Shown: in pieces, positions 16,050 through 25,454 of the stretch
Numbering within the stretch: position 1 is the first letter of the stretch
Layout of the letters: each line of letters opens with the position of its first letter
Assembly (NCBI GenBank): GCA_964552655.1
Contig: CAZKHG010000024.1
Location: 1-45,142, forward strand
Reading direction: 5' to 3'
DNA: 45,142 bases
From: CAZKHG01 sp964552655
Lineage (GTDB): Bacteria; Bacteroidota; Bacteroidia; Bacteroidales; Tenuifilaceae
The notes under the pieces: generated by a model
Told to the model about the DNA's origin: nothing
What the model saw: only the letters and a program-made list of their open reading frames with translations
Databases searched by the model: none
Position numbers and translations under genes: made by a program

Positions 16050-17264
16050 ATGAACATCCTTTTAATAGCAAACAAACCGCCCTACCCACCAAATGATGGC
16101 GGCACACTGGCAACATTTAATATGGCCATGGGCCTTGCAGATTGTAATAATAATGTCACTGTAATCGCCTTAAGTTCAACTAAACATAAAAGCAAAACAG
16201 ATCAGCTGCCAGAAGAGATAAAGGGTAAAATAAATATCATTCTATATGAAATTGATGCTTCCATAAATATATTTCAGGGATTATTTAACCTGATATTTAG
16301 CAAAACACCAATTGGTATTAAGCGGTACTTCAACCCGGAAATTTCCCGATTAATATGCAATCAGGTAGTTAACGGGAGCTTCGATTTAATCCAAATTGAG
16401 GGGTTGTACATGTTAAACTACAGCCCGGCAATCCGAAAGGTGTTTAATGGGAAAATTGTTTACAGGGCACATAATGTTGAACACGTGATTTGGAAAAGAT
16501 CTGGGTTGCAATTCCCCAACATTTTTAAAACTTACTATTTCAATAACCTGTCCAATAGGATAAAAAGAGTGGAATGCAAACTGTCTGAATATGTTGATGC
16601 TCTTGTAAGTATAACTAAAAACGATAACGCCTGGTTTGTGCAGAATGGTTTTAAAAAATCTTCCATTATTATACCTGCGGGGTTTTTTATCAATAAGCTG
16701 GAAATCCGGAGTCCAAACAAAATCAGCGATGCCATTTGCTTTATCGGTTCACTGGACTGGATTCCAAACCAGGAGGGTTTAACATGGTTTCTCGAAAAGG
16801 TTTGGCCCATCCTGCAAAATCATAGCCCCGAACTATCATTCCATATAGCAGGCCGAAATGCACCCGCATGGCTGGTAAAAAAGTTATTTTCACAACATAA
16901 CATCATTTACCATGGCGAGATTGACAATTCCTCTGAGTTCTTACGTGATTTCTCTGTTGCTGTTGTTCCTCTGTTTTCAGGCAGTGGCATGAGAGTAAAA
17001 ATAGTGGAGTTGATGTTGAACCACGTTGTAGTAGTTACTACATTGAAAGGTGCCGAAGGTTTAGCAGACGATATATATGACTATCTTTTGATTGGTGATA
17101 CCCCCGAACAAATTGCAGGGCATATTTTGCAACTGAAAAACAATACTCAGTTAGCCACAGCATTTCAGGCTAAAGCTTATACCTTTGCTGTTAATCATTT
17201 TGATGCCAATAAACATGCAGCAACTCTGACTGAGTTCTACAAAAAATTACCCCATGGTTGTTAA
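16050..17264 (+). CDS. Glycosyltransferase family 4 protein
   Basis: A 404-residue GT-B-fold enzyme. The N-terminal domain starts with the MNILLIANKPPYPPNDGG motif typical of GT4 enzymes that build surface polysaccharide, and includes 'YRAHNVEHVIWKR'. The C-terminal nucleotide-sugar domain has 'FIGSLDWIPNQEGLTWFL' and 'FSGSGMRVKIVELM'. Its ATG lies 15 bp after the LptF/LptG stop, and its 3' end overlaps the GT2 gene by 11 bp. Translation of the two glycosyltransferases is therefore probably coupled. Donor and acceptor sugars cannot be deduced. Confidence 0.87.
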   Translation: MNILLIANKPPYPPNDGGTLATFNMAMGLADCNNNVTVIALSSTKHKSKTDQLPEEIKGKINIILYEIDASINIFQGLFNLIFSKTPIGIKRYFNPEISRLICNQVVNGSFDLIQIEGLYMLNYSPAIRKVFNGKIVYRAHNVEHVIWKRSGLQFPNIFKTYYFNNLSNRIKRVECKLSEYVDALVSITKNDNAWFVQNGFKKSSIIIPAGFFINKLEIRSPNKISDAICFIGSLDWIPNQEGLTWFLEKVWPILQNHSPELSFHIAGRNAPAWLVKKLFSQHNIIYHGEIDNSSEFLRDFSVAVVPLFSGSGMRVKIVELMLNHVVVVTTLKGAEGLADDIYDYLLIGDTPEQIAGHILQLKNNTQLATAFQAKAYTFAVNHFDANKHAATLTEFYKKLPHGC

Positions 17265-18432
17265 AACTATATTTTGGTTACTGGTTTCGGTTTTGTTATA
17301 CACATATATTGGCTATTCCCTTGTCCTCTTATTTACCAGCTTATTGTCCAGAAGAAAGAAATCAAAAACATTCACCGTTAAGAATGACAATGATCTTCCT
17401 GCAATAACTTTTCTGATAGCCGCTTATAACGAAAGGGAAATTGTTCCAGAAAAGGTTAAAAACACCTTTGAAATCGACTACCCCAAAGAAAAAGTATTTC
17501 AACTTTGGGTTACCGATGGTTCAACGGATGGAACCGAAGATATCCTAAGGGATATCGAAAACCTGGAGGTTATTCATAATCCCCAAAGAAAAGGAAAAAC
17601 CGCAGCCATTAACCGTGGGATGAAATTTGTAAAAACCCCATTTACCATTTTTTCTGATGCCAATACCCTTATTGCGCCGGAATCAGCAAGGTTGCTCATC
17701 AGGGAATTTGATAACCCAAAAGTGGGGTGTGTAGCCGGAGAAAAACGAATCAACTTTTACTCATTTGATAACGCGGTTTCTACCGGAGAAGGCATCTACT
17801 GGAAGTATGAATCGCTTATAAAACACCTTGAATCACAGGTTGGATCAACTATTTGCGCAGCCGGTGAGTTGTATGCCATCAAGTCAAGTCTGTTTAGAAA
17901 AGTGGATGAAGATATAATCCTTGATGATTTTATTGTTTCCACCAATACTATTAAGGAGGGTTACTCTATTAAGTACATCCCCGATGCGTATGCGATCGAA
18001 AAAGCTTCGCTCAACATTAGCGAGGAAATGAAAAGGAAAAGGAGGATTGCCGCAGGTAGTTTTCAGGTACTTTTCAGGTACACCGATTTGCTCAATTTTA
18101 TCAGGCATCCACGTTTTTCTTTCATGTACATATCACATAAAGTACTTCGATGGCTAATTGTTCCTTTCGCTATTTTCATTATTCCAATTTTTAATATTTT
18201 GATTCTATTTGATACTCCTTCGATAGTTTACCTAGCCACGATGGTTATTCAGACCCTCTTTATATCGTTATCTCTTATGGGGTGGCTTGTTCAGAACACT
18301 AAAACCAGGCATAAATCTCTTTTCCTGCCATACTACCTGGTGGTAATGAACCTTTCGGTGATTAAAGGTTTTTGGATGTACATCCGTAGAAAACATAATG
18401 TGACCTGGGAAAAATCAGCACGACAAACCTGA
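17254..18432 (+). CDS. Membrane-associated glycosyltransferase family 2 protein
   Basis: A 392-residue processive-type GT2. An N-terminal membrane helix (about 4-27) precedes a GT-A catalytic domain with 'TFLIAAYNERE', 'VTDGSTDGTED' and 'FSDANT' (a DxD-like site), then 'ILDDF' and 'KRKRRIAAGSFQ'. Three C-terminal helices (about 295-370) anchor it. The arrangement resembles polysaccharide synthases such as the poly-N-acetylglucosamine or hyaluronan type, but the product is unknown. The start overlaps the end of the GT4 gene, indicating an operon and probably a shared pathway. Confidence 0.85.
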   Translation: MVVKTIFWLLVSVLLYTYIGYSLVLLFTSLLSRRKKSKTFTVKNDNDLPAITFLIAAYNEREIVPEKVKNTFEIDYPKEKVFQLWVTDGSTDGTEDILRDIENLEVIHNPQRKGKTAAINRGMKFVKTPFTIFSDANTLIAPESARLLIREFDNPKVGCVAGEKRINFYSFDNAVSTGEGIYWKYESLIKHLESQVGSTICAAGELYAIKSSLFRKVDEDIILDDFIVSTNTIKEGYSIKYIPDAYAIEKASLNISEEMKRKRRIAAGSFQVLFRYTDLLNFIRHPRFSFMYISHKVLRWLIVPFAIFIIPIFNILILFDTPSIVYLATMVIQTLFISLSLMGWLVQNTKTRHKSLFLPYYLVVMNLSVIKGFWMYIRRKHNVTWEKSARQT

Positions 18433-18464
18433 TAAAAGTCTGAATATTTTTCCATTCATTATGT

Positions 18465-18472
18465 TAACTTTG
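18465..18472 (+). promoter_or_regulatory. Putative -7 element TAACTTTG
   Basis: Fits TAnnTTTG, 29 bp before the ribBA start and after the stop of the GT2 gene; probably an independent promoter for ribBA-fmt. No FMN riboswitch-like leader fits in this short gap. Confidence 0.5.
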
Positions 18473-18501
18473 CAGCAAATTTTTCGAACCTATACAGCAA
18501 A

Positions 18502-19755
<1,254 letters not shown>

Positions 19756-19770
19756 CAATATATCTTTAAA

Positions 19771-20742
19771 ATGATAATGGCAAATCAACCCAGAATAGTT
19801 TTTATGGGTACTCCCGAATTTGCTGCAACACAACTCAAAGCCATTGCAGATAAGGGATTTAATGTTGTGGGTGTGGTTACAGTTCCAGATAAGCCGGCTG
19901 GCCGGGGTCAGAAAATACAGCAATCGGCTGTCAAAGAATTTGCATTAAAAGCTGGTTTAAAGATTCTTCAACCTGAAAAACTCAAAGATCAACAATTTAT
20001 CGAAGACTTTGATGCACTTAACCCTGATATCGCTGTGGTGGTGGCGTTTAGAATGCTCCCCGAAATAATATGGTCAAAACCAAAGCTGGGTACATTTAAC
20101 CTGCATGCATCATTGCTGCCACAATACAGAGGCGCAGCCCCTATTAACTGGGCAATTATCAACGGTGAAAAGGAAACAGGGGTTACCACATTTCTAATTG
20201 ACAAAGAGATAGATACAGGTAAAATACTTTTTTCTGAAAGGGTTGATATCGGGGACGAAGAAACTGCAGGAGAACTACATGACAAGCTGATGCAGAAGGG
20301 AGCTGATCTGGTAATTAAAACAATCGAAGCCTTAACCAAAGGCAATATTAAACCAGTCCCGCAGCCTACCAATTCCCATAATAATAATCTTAAGATAGCG
20401 CCAAAGATTTTCAAAACCACATGCAGAATAAGTTGGAATAAATCGGCAGGCGAAATACATAACCTGATCCGTGGGCTTAGCCCCTACCCTGCTGCTTGGA
20501 CTGATTTTGAGCTAAGTAACGGGGAAGTTGTAGCAGGCAAGATATTCAAATCAAAGAAAATCATAATGGCACATAATGATATACCTGGTACACTGAGTTC
20601 CGATAATAAAACTTTCATTCATATTGCCTGTTCAGATGGATACATTGACATACAATCTTTGCAGCTGGCCGGGAAAAAAGCATTAACACCCGGGGAACTT
20701 TTAAGGGGAATGCAACATGTAAAATTTATCAAGGCCATTTAA
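19771..20742 (+). CDS. fmt: Methionyl-tRNA formyltransferase
   Basis: Transfers a formyl group from 10-formyltetrahydrofolate to Met-tRNA(fMet) for translation initiation. The 323-residue protein starts 'RIVFMGTPEFAA', has the catalytic block 'FNLHASLLPQYRGAAPINWA' and the C-terminal tRNA-binding domain with 'LIRGLSPYPAAWT' and 'LRGMQ'. Two in-frame ATG codons (19771 and 19777) could serve as start; the second (MANQPRIV) is equally credible. It is probably co-transcribed with ribBA. Confidence 0.96.
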   Translation: MIMANQPRIVFMGTPEFAATQLKAIADKGFNVVGVVTVPDKPAGRGQKIQQSAVKEFALKAGLKILQPEKLKDQQFIEDFDALNPDIAVVVAFRMLPEIIWSKPKLGTFNLHASLLPQYRGAAPINWAIINGEKETGVTTFLIDKEIDTGKILFSERVDIGDEETAGELHDKLMQKGADLVIKTIEALTKGNIKPVPQPTNSHNNNLKIAPKIFKTTCRISWNKSAGEIHNLIRGLSPYPAAWTDFELSNGEVVAGKIFKSKKIIMAHNDIPGTLSSDNKTFIHIACSDGYIDIQSLQLAGKKALTPGELLRGMQHVKFIKAI

Positions 20743-20807
20743 AGCCATATTCCCGTGATAACAAATTTAGTTTCCCCGGAAATAATCTTTTCGATCAGAT
20801 CTTCTAG

Positions 20808-20901
20808 AAAAACAAAAAGCCCCAAACGGGGCTTTTGTACCTAACCAACCTAAACCTATGAATTAACTAACCTAATGCGAAAAGAACGTGTTTGAAATTC
20901 T
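20808..20901 (-). ncRNA. Candidate small RNA ending at a strong terminator
   Basis: On the minus strand a TAnnTTTG element (20914-20907) is followed after about 95 bases by a strong intrinsic terminator (stem AAAAGCCCC/GGGGCTTTT, 20836-20815, with U-rich tail to about 20808). The stretch between has no ORF and contains four AGGT repeats (20839-20877), a G/U-rich segment that would be single-stranded. The unit lies between fmt and nqrF. Promoter, length and terminator fit an independent small RNA, but it could also be the 3' tail of the nqr operon. The transcription start is estimated. Confidence 0.45.
20815..20836 (-). terminator. Bidirectional intrinsic terminator
   Basis: Perfect 9-bp stem with a 4-base loop. 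On the minus strand it is followed by TTTTTGTTTTT-type U-rich sequence, so it is strongest leftward. On the plus strand it would also terminate ribBA-fmt, with only the short TTTT of the stem. Confidence 0.8.
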
Positions 20902-20906
20902 GTTAC

Positions 20907-20914
20907 AAAGATAA
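20907..20914 (-). promoter_or_regulatory. Putative -7 element TATCTTTG on the minus strand
   Basis: Fits TAnnTTTG, and would drive the candidate small RNA. It abuts the palindrome at 20916-20939. Confidence 0.4.
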
Positions 20915-20915
20915 A

Positions 20916-20939
20916 ACCCGTATTAGCTAACACGGGTTA
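20916..20939 (-). terminator. 24-base palindrome, candidate nqr terminator or operator
   Basis: AACCCGT at each end with TTAGCTAA in the middle: a near-perfect palindrome with one wobble pair. On the minus strand it follows nqrF by 47 bp and is followed by TTTTATCTTT, so it can act as a terminator. Its position next to the -7 element would also suit an operator. Confidence 0.45.
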
Positions 20940-20986
20940 ACAGAGGTTAATTTAAGTTAATCTTAAAACAGGGGTTGGAATAAGAA

Positions 20987-22246
20987 TTACCCTCCAAAAT
21001 CATCAAAAGCAATCATTTCATTTGGTACCCCCATATTATAAAGCATGTCCTGCACAGCGGTATTCATCATGGGTGGGCCACAAAGGTAATACTCGATATC
21101 CTCTGGGGCATCGTGTTTGGAGAGATACAGATCGTAGATCACCTGATGAATAAATCCGACTGGGCCATCCCAATTGTCCTCATTTTTGGGTTCTGAAAGT
21201 GCAATCTGAAATTTAAAATTCGGGAATTCCTTTTCGATTTTCCGGAAATGCTCCTCATAAAATATTTCCCTGCGGGATCGGGCCCCGTACCAGAAAGTGG
21301 CTTTACGACCGGTTTTAATGGTATGAAACAAGTGAAAAATATGTGAACGCATAGGTGCCATACCAGCACCACCCCCAATAAACATCATCTCGTTATTGGT
21401 TTCCTTAATGAAAAATTCACCATAAGGGCCGGAGATCATCACCTTGTCGCCCGGTTTGCGGGAAAAGATAAAACTTGAACAAATACCCGGGTTAACATTC
21501 ATAAAAGCATTTTTTTGCCTGTCCCAGGGTGGTGTGGCAATTCGGACATTCAGCATGATGATATTATTCTCAGCAGGATGACTCGCCATGGAGTAGGCAC
21601 GATAGGTTTCCTCGGAGTTTTTCATCTTCAGATCCCACATTTTGTATTTATCCCACTCATCGCGATACTCATTCTCCACCTCAATATCCTTGGAAAAATC
21701 TACATCAATCTTTGGTACATCAATCTGAATATATCCACCCGACCTGAAGTTCATTTTTTCACCTTCAGGTAGCTTAACTACAAATTCCTTGATGAATGTT
21801 GCAACATTCCTGTTTGATACCACTTCACACTCCCACTTCCTGATTCCCATAACTGATTCGTGAACATGCAGTTTCAGGTCGTTTTTTACCTTTACCTGGC
21901 ACCCTAACCGCCAGTTGTTTAACATTTCCTTACGGGTGAAATGGACTGTTTCTGTTGGCAAGATACTTCCGCCACCTTCGATTATCTGGCATTTACACAT
22001 ACCGCAGGTACCTCCCCCGCCACAGGCAGAGGGTAAAAAGATGTTGCTCATGGAGAGCGTTTGTAAAACGGTTGTACCCGGCGATACCTCAAGTACTTTC
22101 TCGTCGTTTATTGTAATCTTAACATTGCCCTTGGGCGATAGTTTTTCCTTGGCGTAGAGCAGAATAGCCACCAAAATAATTACTACAACGAGAAAAACCG
22201 CAATACTTAATAAAATCACGCTAAATGTTGATGTTGCAAGTATCAT
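20987..22246 (-). CDS. nqrF: Na+-translocating NADH:quinone oxidoreductase subunit F
   Basis: The electron-input subunit of the Na+-pumping NADH dehydrogenase. It has one N-terminal membrane helix (about 10-32) and a ferredoxin-like domain with C75, C81, C84 and a later Cys in 'WRLGCQ' as [2Fe-2S] ligands. FAD- and NADH-binding domains follow, with 'YRAYSMASHP' and 'GGGAGMAPMRS', and the C-terminus is 'AFDDFGG'. Length 419 fits the family (about 410). It is the last gene of nqrABCDEF, 20 bp after nqrE. It feeds electrons from NADH through FAD and FeS to the flavins of NqrB/NqrC. Confidence 0.97.
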   Translation of the reverse strand: MILATSTFSVILLSIAVFLVVVIILVAILLYAKEKLSPKGNVKITINDEKVLEVSPGTTVLQTLSMSNIFLPSACGGGGTCGMCKCQIIEGGGSILPTETVHFTRKEMLNNWRLGCQVKVKNDLKLHVHESVMGIRKWECEVVSNRNVATFIKEFVVKLPEGEKMNFRSGGYIQIDVPKIDVDFSKDIEVENEYRDEWDKYKMWDLKMKNSEETYRAYSMASHPAENNIIMLNVRIATPPWDRQKNAFMNVNPGICSSFIFSRKPGDKVMISGPYGEFFIKETNNEMMFIGGGAGMAPMRSHIFHLFHTIKTGRKATFWYGARSRREIFYEEHFRKIEKEFPNFKFQIALSEPKNEDNWDGPVGFIHQVIYDLYLSKHDAPEDIEYYLCGPPMMNTAVQDMLYNMGVPNEMIAFDDFGG

Positions 22247-22266
22247 CTGTAATTATTTTTAATCTA

Positions 22267-22884
22267 TTATATTTTAATACCCAGAAAACTCATAAAGGCA
22301 ATGCCCATCAACCCGGTTACGATAAAAGTAATTCCAAGCCCTCTTAGAGGTGCCGGAATGTTTGAATAGCTTAACTTTTCTCTGATTGCTGCCAGGGAAA
22401 CAATGGCCAAAGCCCAGCCAATGCCCGATCCAAGTCCAAATGCCAGGGTTTGGCTCATGGTATGATACTCCCTTTCCTGCATAAACAGGGAACCAGCAAG
22501 AATTGCACAATTCACAGCAATTAACGGGAGGAAAATTCCCAGCGAGTTATATAGGGTAGGAGAAAACTTTTCAACAACCATCTCAACCAGCTGAACCATG
22601 GCAGCAATTACTGCTATATAGATCATAAAAGCTAAAAAGCTTAGATCAATATCAGCGAACGATTCGCTAAGCCAGGTTAATGCTCCTTCTTTAAGCACAT
22701 AGTTAAGGATAAGATAGTTAACCGGTACTGTAATGACTTCTACAAATACCACTGCAATTCCAAGTCCTACTGCGGTTTTAACATTCTTTGATACAGCAAG
22801 GTATGAGCACATGCCTAAGAAAAAGGCAAAAACCATGTTATCAACAAAAATGGACTTGATGAAAATACTGATAAATTCTTGCAT
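22267..22884 (-). CDS. nqrE: Na+-NQR subunit E
   Basis: A 205-residue membrane subunit with six predicted helices. C26 ('FLGMCSYLAV') and a second Cys near residue 121 ('AVNCAILAG') correspond to the Cys pair that, with NqrD, holds the intramembrane iron centre between NqrF and NqrC. It starts 11 bp after nqrD ends. It is homologous to NqrD and to RnfA, but the six-gene order fixes it as Nqr rather than Rnf. Confidence 0.97.
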   Translation of the reverse strand: MQEFISIFIKSIFVDNMVFAFFLGMCSYLAVSKNVKTAVGLGIAVVFVEVITVPVNYLILNYVLKEGALTWLSESFADIDLSFLAFMIYIAVIAAMVQLVEMVVEKFSPTLYNSLGIFLPLIAVNCAILAGSLFMQEREYHTMSQTLAFGLGSGIGWALAIVSLAAIREKLSYSNIPAPLRGLGITFIVTGLMGIAFMSFLGIKI

Positions 22885-22895
22885 AGCCTTTTAGG

Positions 22896-23528
22896 TTAAT
22901 TTTTTTCGATTAGCTCTTTTTTCCAGCTTCGTTGAATCCAGATAATTGTCCCAACGATGATCAGCGCCATGGGTGGCATAAGCATCATCCCGTTGTTTAC
23001 ATAACCAAACTCATAGAACGATTGTGGAATGACCTGGTAACCAAGTAAAGTCCCAGCCCCGAGAAGTTCACGGAAAGCAGCAACAATGACGAGGATTAAC
23101 GAGTACCCAATCCCGTTTGCTATGCCATCAATAAATGAGGGCCAGGGATCGTTTCCCAGGGCGAAAGCCTCTAACCGCCCCATGATTATGCAGTTGGTAA
23201 TTATCAAACCAACATACACCGATAACTGTTTGCTCACATCATATACAAATGCCCGGAGTATCTGATCTACAATGATTACCAGTGTTGCCACTACAACCAG
23301 CTGAACAATAATCCGGATTCGTGGTGGTATATAATCCCTTAAATAGGAAATTGCCAAATTGGAGAATGCAGTAACCACTGTTACTGAAATTCCCATAACT
23401 ATTGCTGGTTTCAACTTTACTGTAACTGCCAGCGCAGAACAAATCCCCAATACAAGCACAGTTATCGGGTTCTGCAGGTTAATTGGGCCAGTGAGCAGTT
23501 TTAAGTTTTTAGGTGATATCAGGTTCAT
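22896..23528 (-). CDS. nqrD: Na+-NQR subunit D
   Basis: About 210 residues, six helices. The in-frame GTG at 23531 is immediately followed by ATG at 23528, which I prefer as start. C30 ('LGICSALAV') and a second Cys near 116 ('ITNCIIMGRLEAF') are the expected metal ligands of the intramembrane FeS centre shared with NqrE. It is 13-16 bp downstream of nqrC, within the operon. Confidence 0.97.
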   Translation of the reverse strand: MNLISPKNLKLLTGPINLQNPITVLVLGICSALAVTVKLKPAIVMGISVTVVTAFSNLAISYLRDYIPPRIRIIVQLVVVATLVIIVDQILRAFVYDVSKQLSVYVGLIITNCIIMGRLEAFALGNDPWPSFIDGIANGIGYSLILVIVAAFRELLGAGTLLGYQVIPQSFYEFGYVNNGMMLMPPMALIIVGTIIWIQRSWKKELIEKN

Positions 23529-23544
23529 CACTATGCGGTTTTAA

Positions 23545-24249
23545 TTATTTTCGGTTAGCAATAAAATAGGTTTTATACGGGGCCAGGCAGGTATCAATCA
23601 TGGCTTCAACAGCTTTACTGGTAATTGTACCACCGGAAATTGCATCAACGCCATGTGGATCATCTGGTTTTGCCCCGCCTTTTACTATCTTGATAGAGTA
23701 AAATGAAACTGAATCTTTAAATATGGTTTTGCCATGAAACGGGAGCTGAAACCATGAACGATTAATTTCAGCGCCTAAACCAGGTGTTTCTCCCTGATGA
23801 TCGAAGACCACGCCATAAACTGTATTAAAATCTTTCTCAAAAGATATATAACCCCAAATTGGGCCCCAAAGACCTTTCCCTCTGAGTGGAACAACAAATG
23901 CATTCTTACCATCATCTAATGTACCTACAAACATTGGAAGTCTTCGCTTATTTACCGGTTTGGCCAGCTCCAATTTCACATTTAGGGTAAACGCATCCAC
24001 ACCCTCAATTTTTTGGCCTTTTGAGTCTAAAACAAAGCTGTTGGTAATATACTTTTTATACAAATCAACCGCATTTTTCGGCGTTGATGGGATATTCATG
24101 GATGCAAGGATGTTCTGCTTTTTTTCTACCTCAATATTCTTGTCCTGAAATGGTTTCAGCTGCATTGCAGCCAGGGAAAGAAGCAAAGCTACAATTAAAA
24201 CCATAACAGAAGAAAAGGCAAAAATGTATGTATTGCTAAAGTTTTTCAT
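23545..24249 (-). CDS. nqrC: Na+-NQR subunit C
   Basis: A 234-residue subunit with one N-terminal membrane helix (about 8-29) and a periplasmic FMN-binding domain. The flavinylation motif reads SGGTITS with T208 as the expected covalent FMN site; in many Nqr proteins it is SGAT, so Gly replaces Ala here. The FMN must be attached by an ApbE flavin transferase, which is not in this window. 12 bp downstream of nqrB. Confidence 0.95.
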   Translation of the reverse strand: MKNFSNTYIFAFSSVMVLIVALLLSLAAMQLKPFQDKNIEVEKKQNILASMNIPSTPKNAVDLYKKYITNSFVLDSKGQKIEGVDAFTLNVKLELAKPVNKRRLPMFVGTLDDGKNAFVVPLRGKGLWGPIWGYISFEKDFNTVYGVVFDHQGETPGLGAEINRSWFQLPFHGKTIFKDSVSFYSIKIVKGGAKPDDPHGVDAISGGTITSKAVEAMIDTCLAPYKTYFIANRK

Positions 24250-24261
24250 CTAAAACGTAAT

Positions 24262-25425
24262 TTATTTAACTTTTACTTTAACTCTCCTTAAACGACGTTT
24301 GATATTAGATTCTACAACGTAATAATCAATCAGGGGAGCCCATATATTCATAAGGAGTATAGCAAGCATCACCCCTTCAGGGTAAGCCGGGTTAAAAACC
24401 CTGATGATTACAATCATAGCTCCGATAAGGAAACCATAAATCCATTTCCCTTTTTCTGTTTGTGCTGCCGTAACTGGATCAGTTGCCATAAATACAGCTC
24501 CAAAGGCAAATCCTCCTATTACCAGGTGATAGTAAGCAGGGAGCCGCATATAGTCATTCAAGGGAAAAAGATTTAACAATCCCCCAATTGCAAGAGCCCC
24601 CAGAACAGTTGAGAACATGATTTTCCAGCTACCAATGCCGGTTAATATCAGTATAAAAGCACCTAATAGAATTGCCAATGTGGATGTCTCTCCGACAGAG
24701 CCGGGAATGAACCCATAAAACATGTCCATAATTCCTGGGATTTTTGCAGCTTCATTTTGAGCCAAATGAGCAAGAGGGGTTGCACCTGAAAATCCATCCA
24801 CTACAGCCTGAGTTCCCTTCATCCCATAAACCCAAACCGCATCGCCGGTCATTTCGGCTGGGTATGCAAAGAAAAGGAAAGCTCGGGTGAGGAGTGCAGG
24901 GTTAAGAATGTTCATTCCTGTTCCGCCAAAAATTTCTTTGCCAAAAATTACAGCAAATGCTGTAGCAACAGCAACCATCCATAACGGGATGTTAACCGGA
25001 ACAATTAACGGGATTAGCATCCCTGAAACCAGGAATCCTTCATTCACCTCGTGACCTCTTATTTGTGCCGATATAAACTCAATTCCCAAACCTGTAACAT
25101 AAGAAACCACAATAATTGGGAAAACCTTAAGAAATCCGAACCAGAAATTCTCAAGTAGTGTACGTTCTATTCCAAAAGCTAACCCGTTCTGATACCCGAT
25201 GTTCCACATACCAAAAAGCATAGCAGGCATCAAGGCAATGATAACAACTGTCATGGTTCGTTTCAGGTCAATAGCATCGCGAATATGGCTACCATGTTTT
25301 GTAACCTTATCGGGGACAAACAGGAAGGATTCAAATGCCTCGAAAGTGGATTGCAATTTGGCATATTTGCCCCCCTTTTGAAAATTGGGTTTGGCTTTAT
25401 CAAGATACCGACGTAAAGCTTTCAT
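24262..25425 (-). CDS. nqrB: Na+-NQR subunit B
   Basis: A 387-residue integral membrane subunit with about ten helices. It binds covalent FMN at the Thr of 'GFSGATPLAHL' (T216) and riboflavin, and forms the Na+ path. Conserved features include 'FGGTGMNILNPALLTRAFLFFAYP' around residue 170-195 and 'FMATDPVTAAQT' near 330. It lies 29 bp after nqrA. Length is slightly below the proteobacterial form (about 412). Confidence 0.96.
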   Translation of the reverse strand: MKALRRYLDKAKPNFQKGGKYAKLQSTFEAFESFLFVPDKVTKHGSHIRDAIDLKRTMTVVIIALMPAMLFGMWNIGYQNGLAFGIERTLLENFWFGFLKVFPIIVVSYVTGLGIEFISAQIRGHEVNEGFLVSGMLIPLIVPVNIPLWMVAVATAFAVIFGKEIFGGTGMNILNPALLTRAFLFFAYPAEMTGDAVWVYGMKGTQAVVDGFSGATPLAHLAQNEAAKIPGIMDMFYGFIPGSVGETSTLAILLGAFILILTGIGSWKIMFSTVLGALAIGGLLNLFPLNDYMRLPAYYHLVIGGFAFGAVFMATDPVTAAQTEKGKWIYGFLIGAMIVIIRVFNPAYPEGVMLAILLMNIWAPLIDYYVVESNIKRRLRRVKVKVK

Positions 25426-25454
25426 TAAAAGATAATTTTGAATTATGCTGATTT

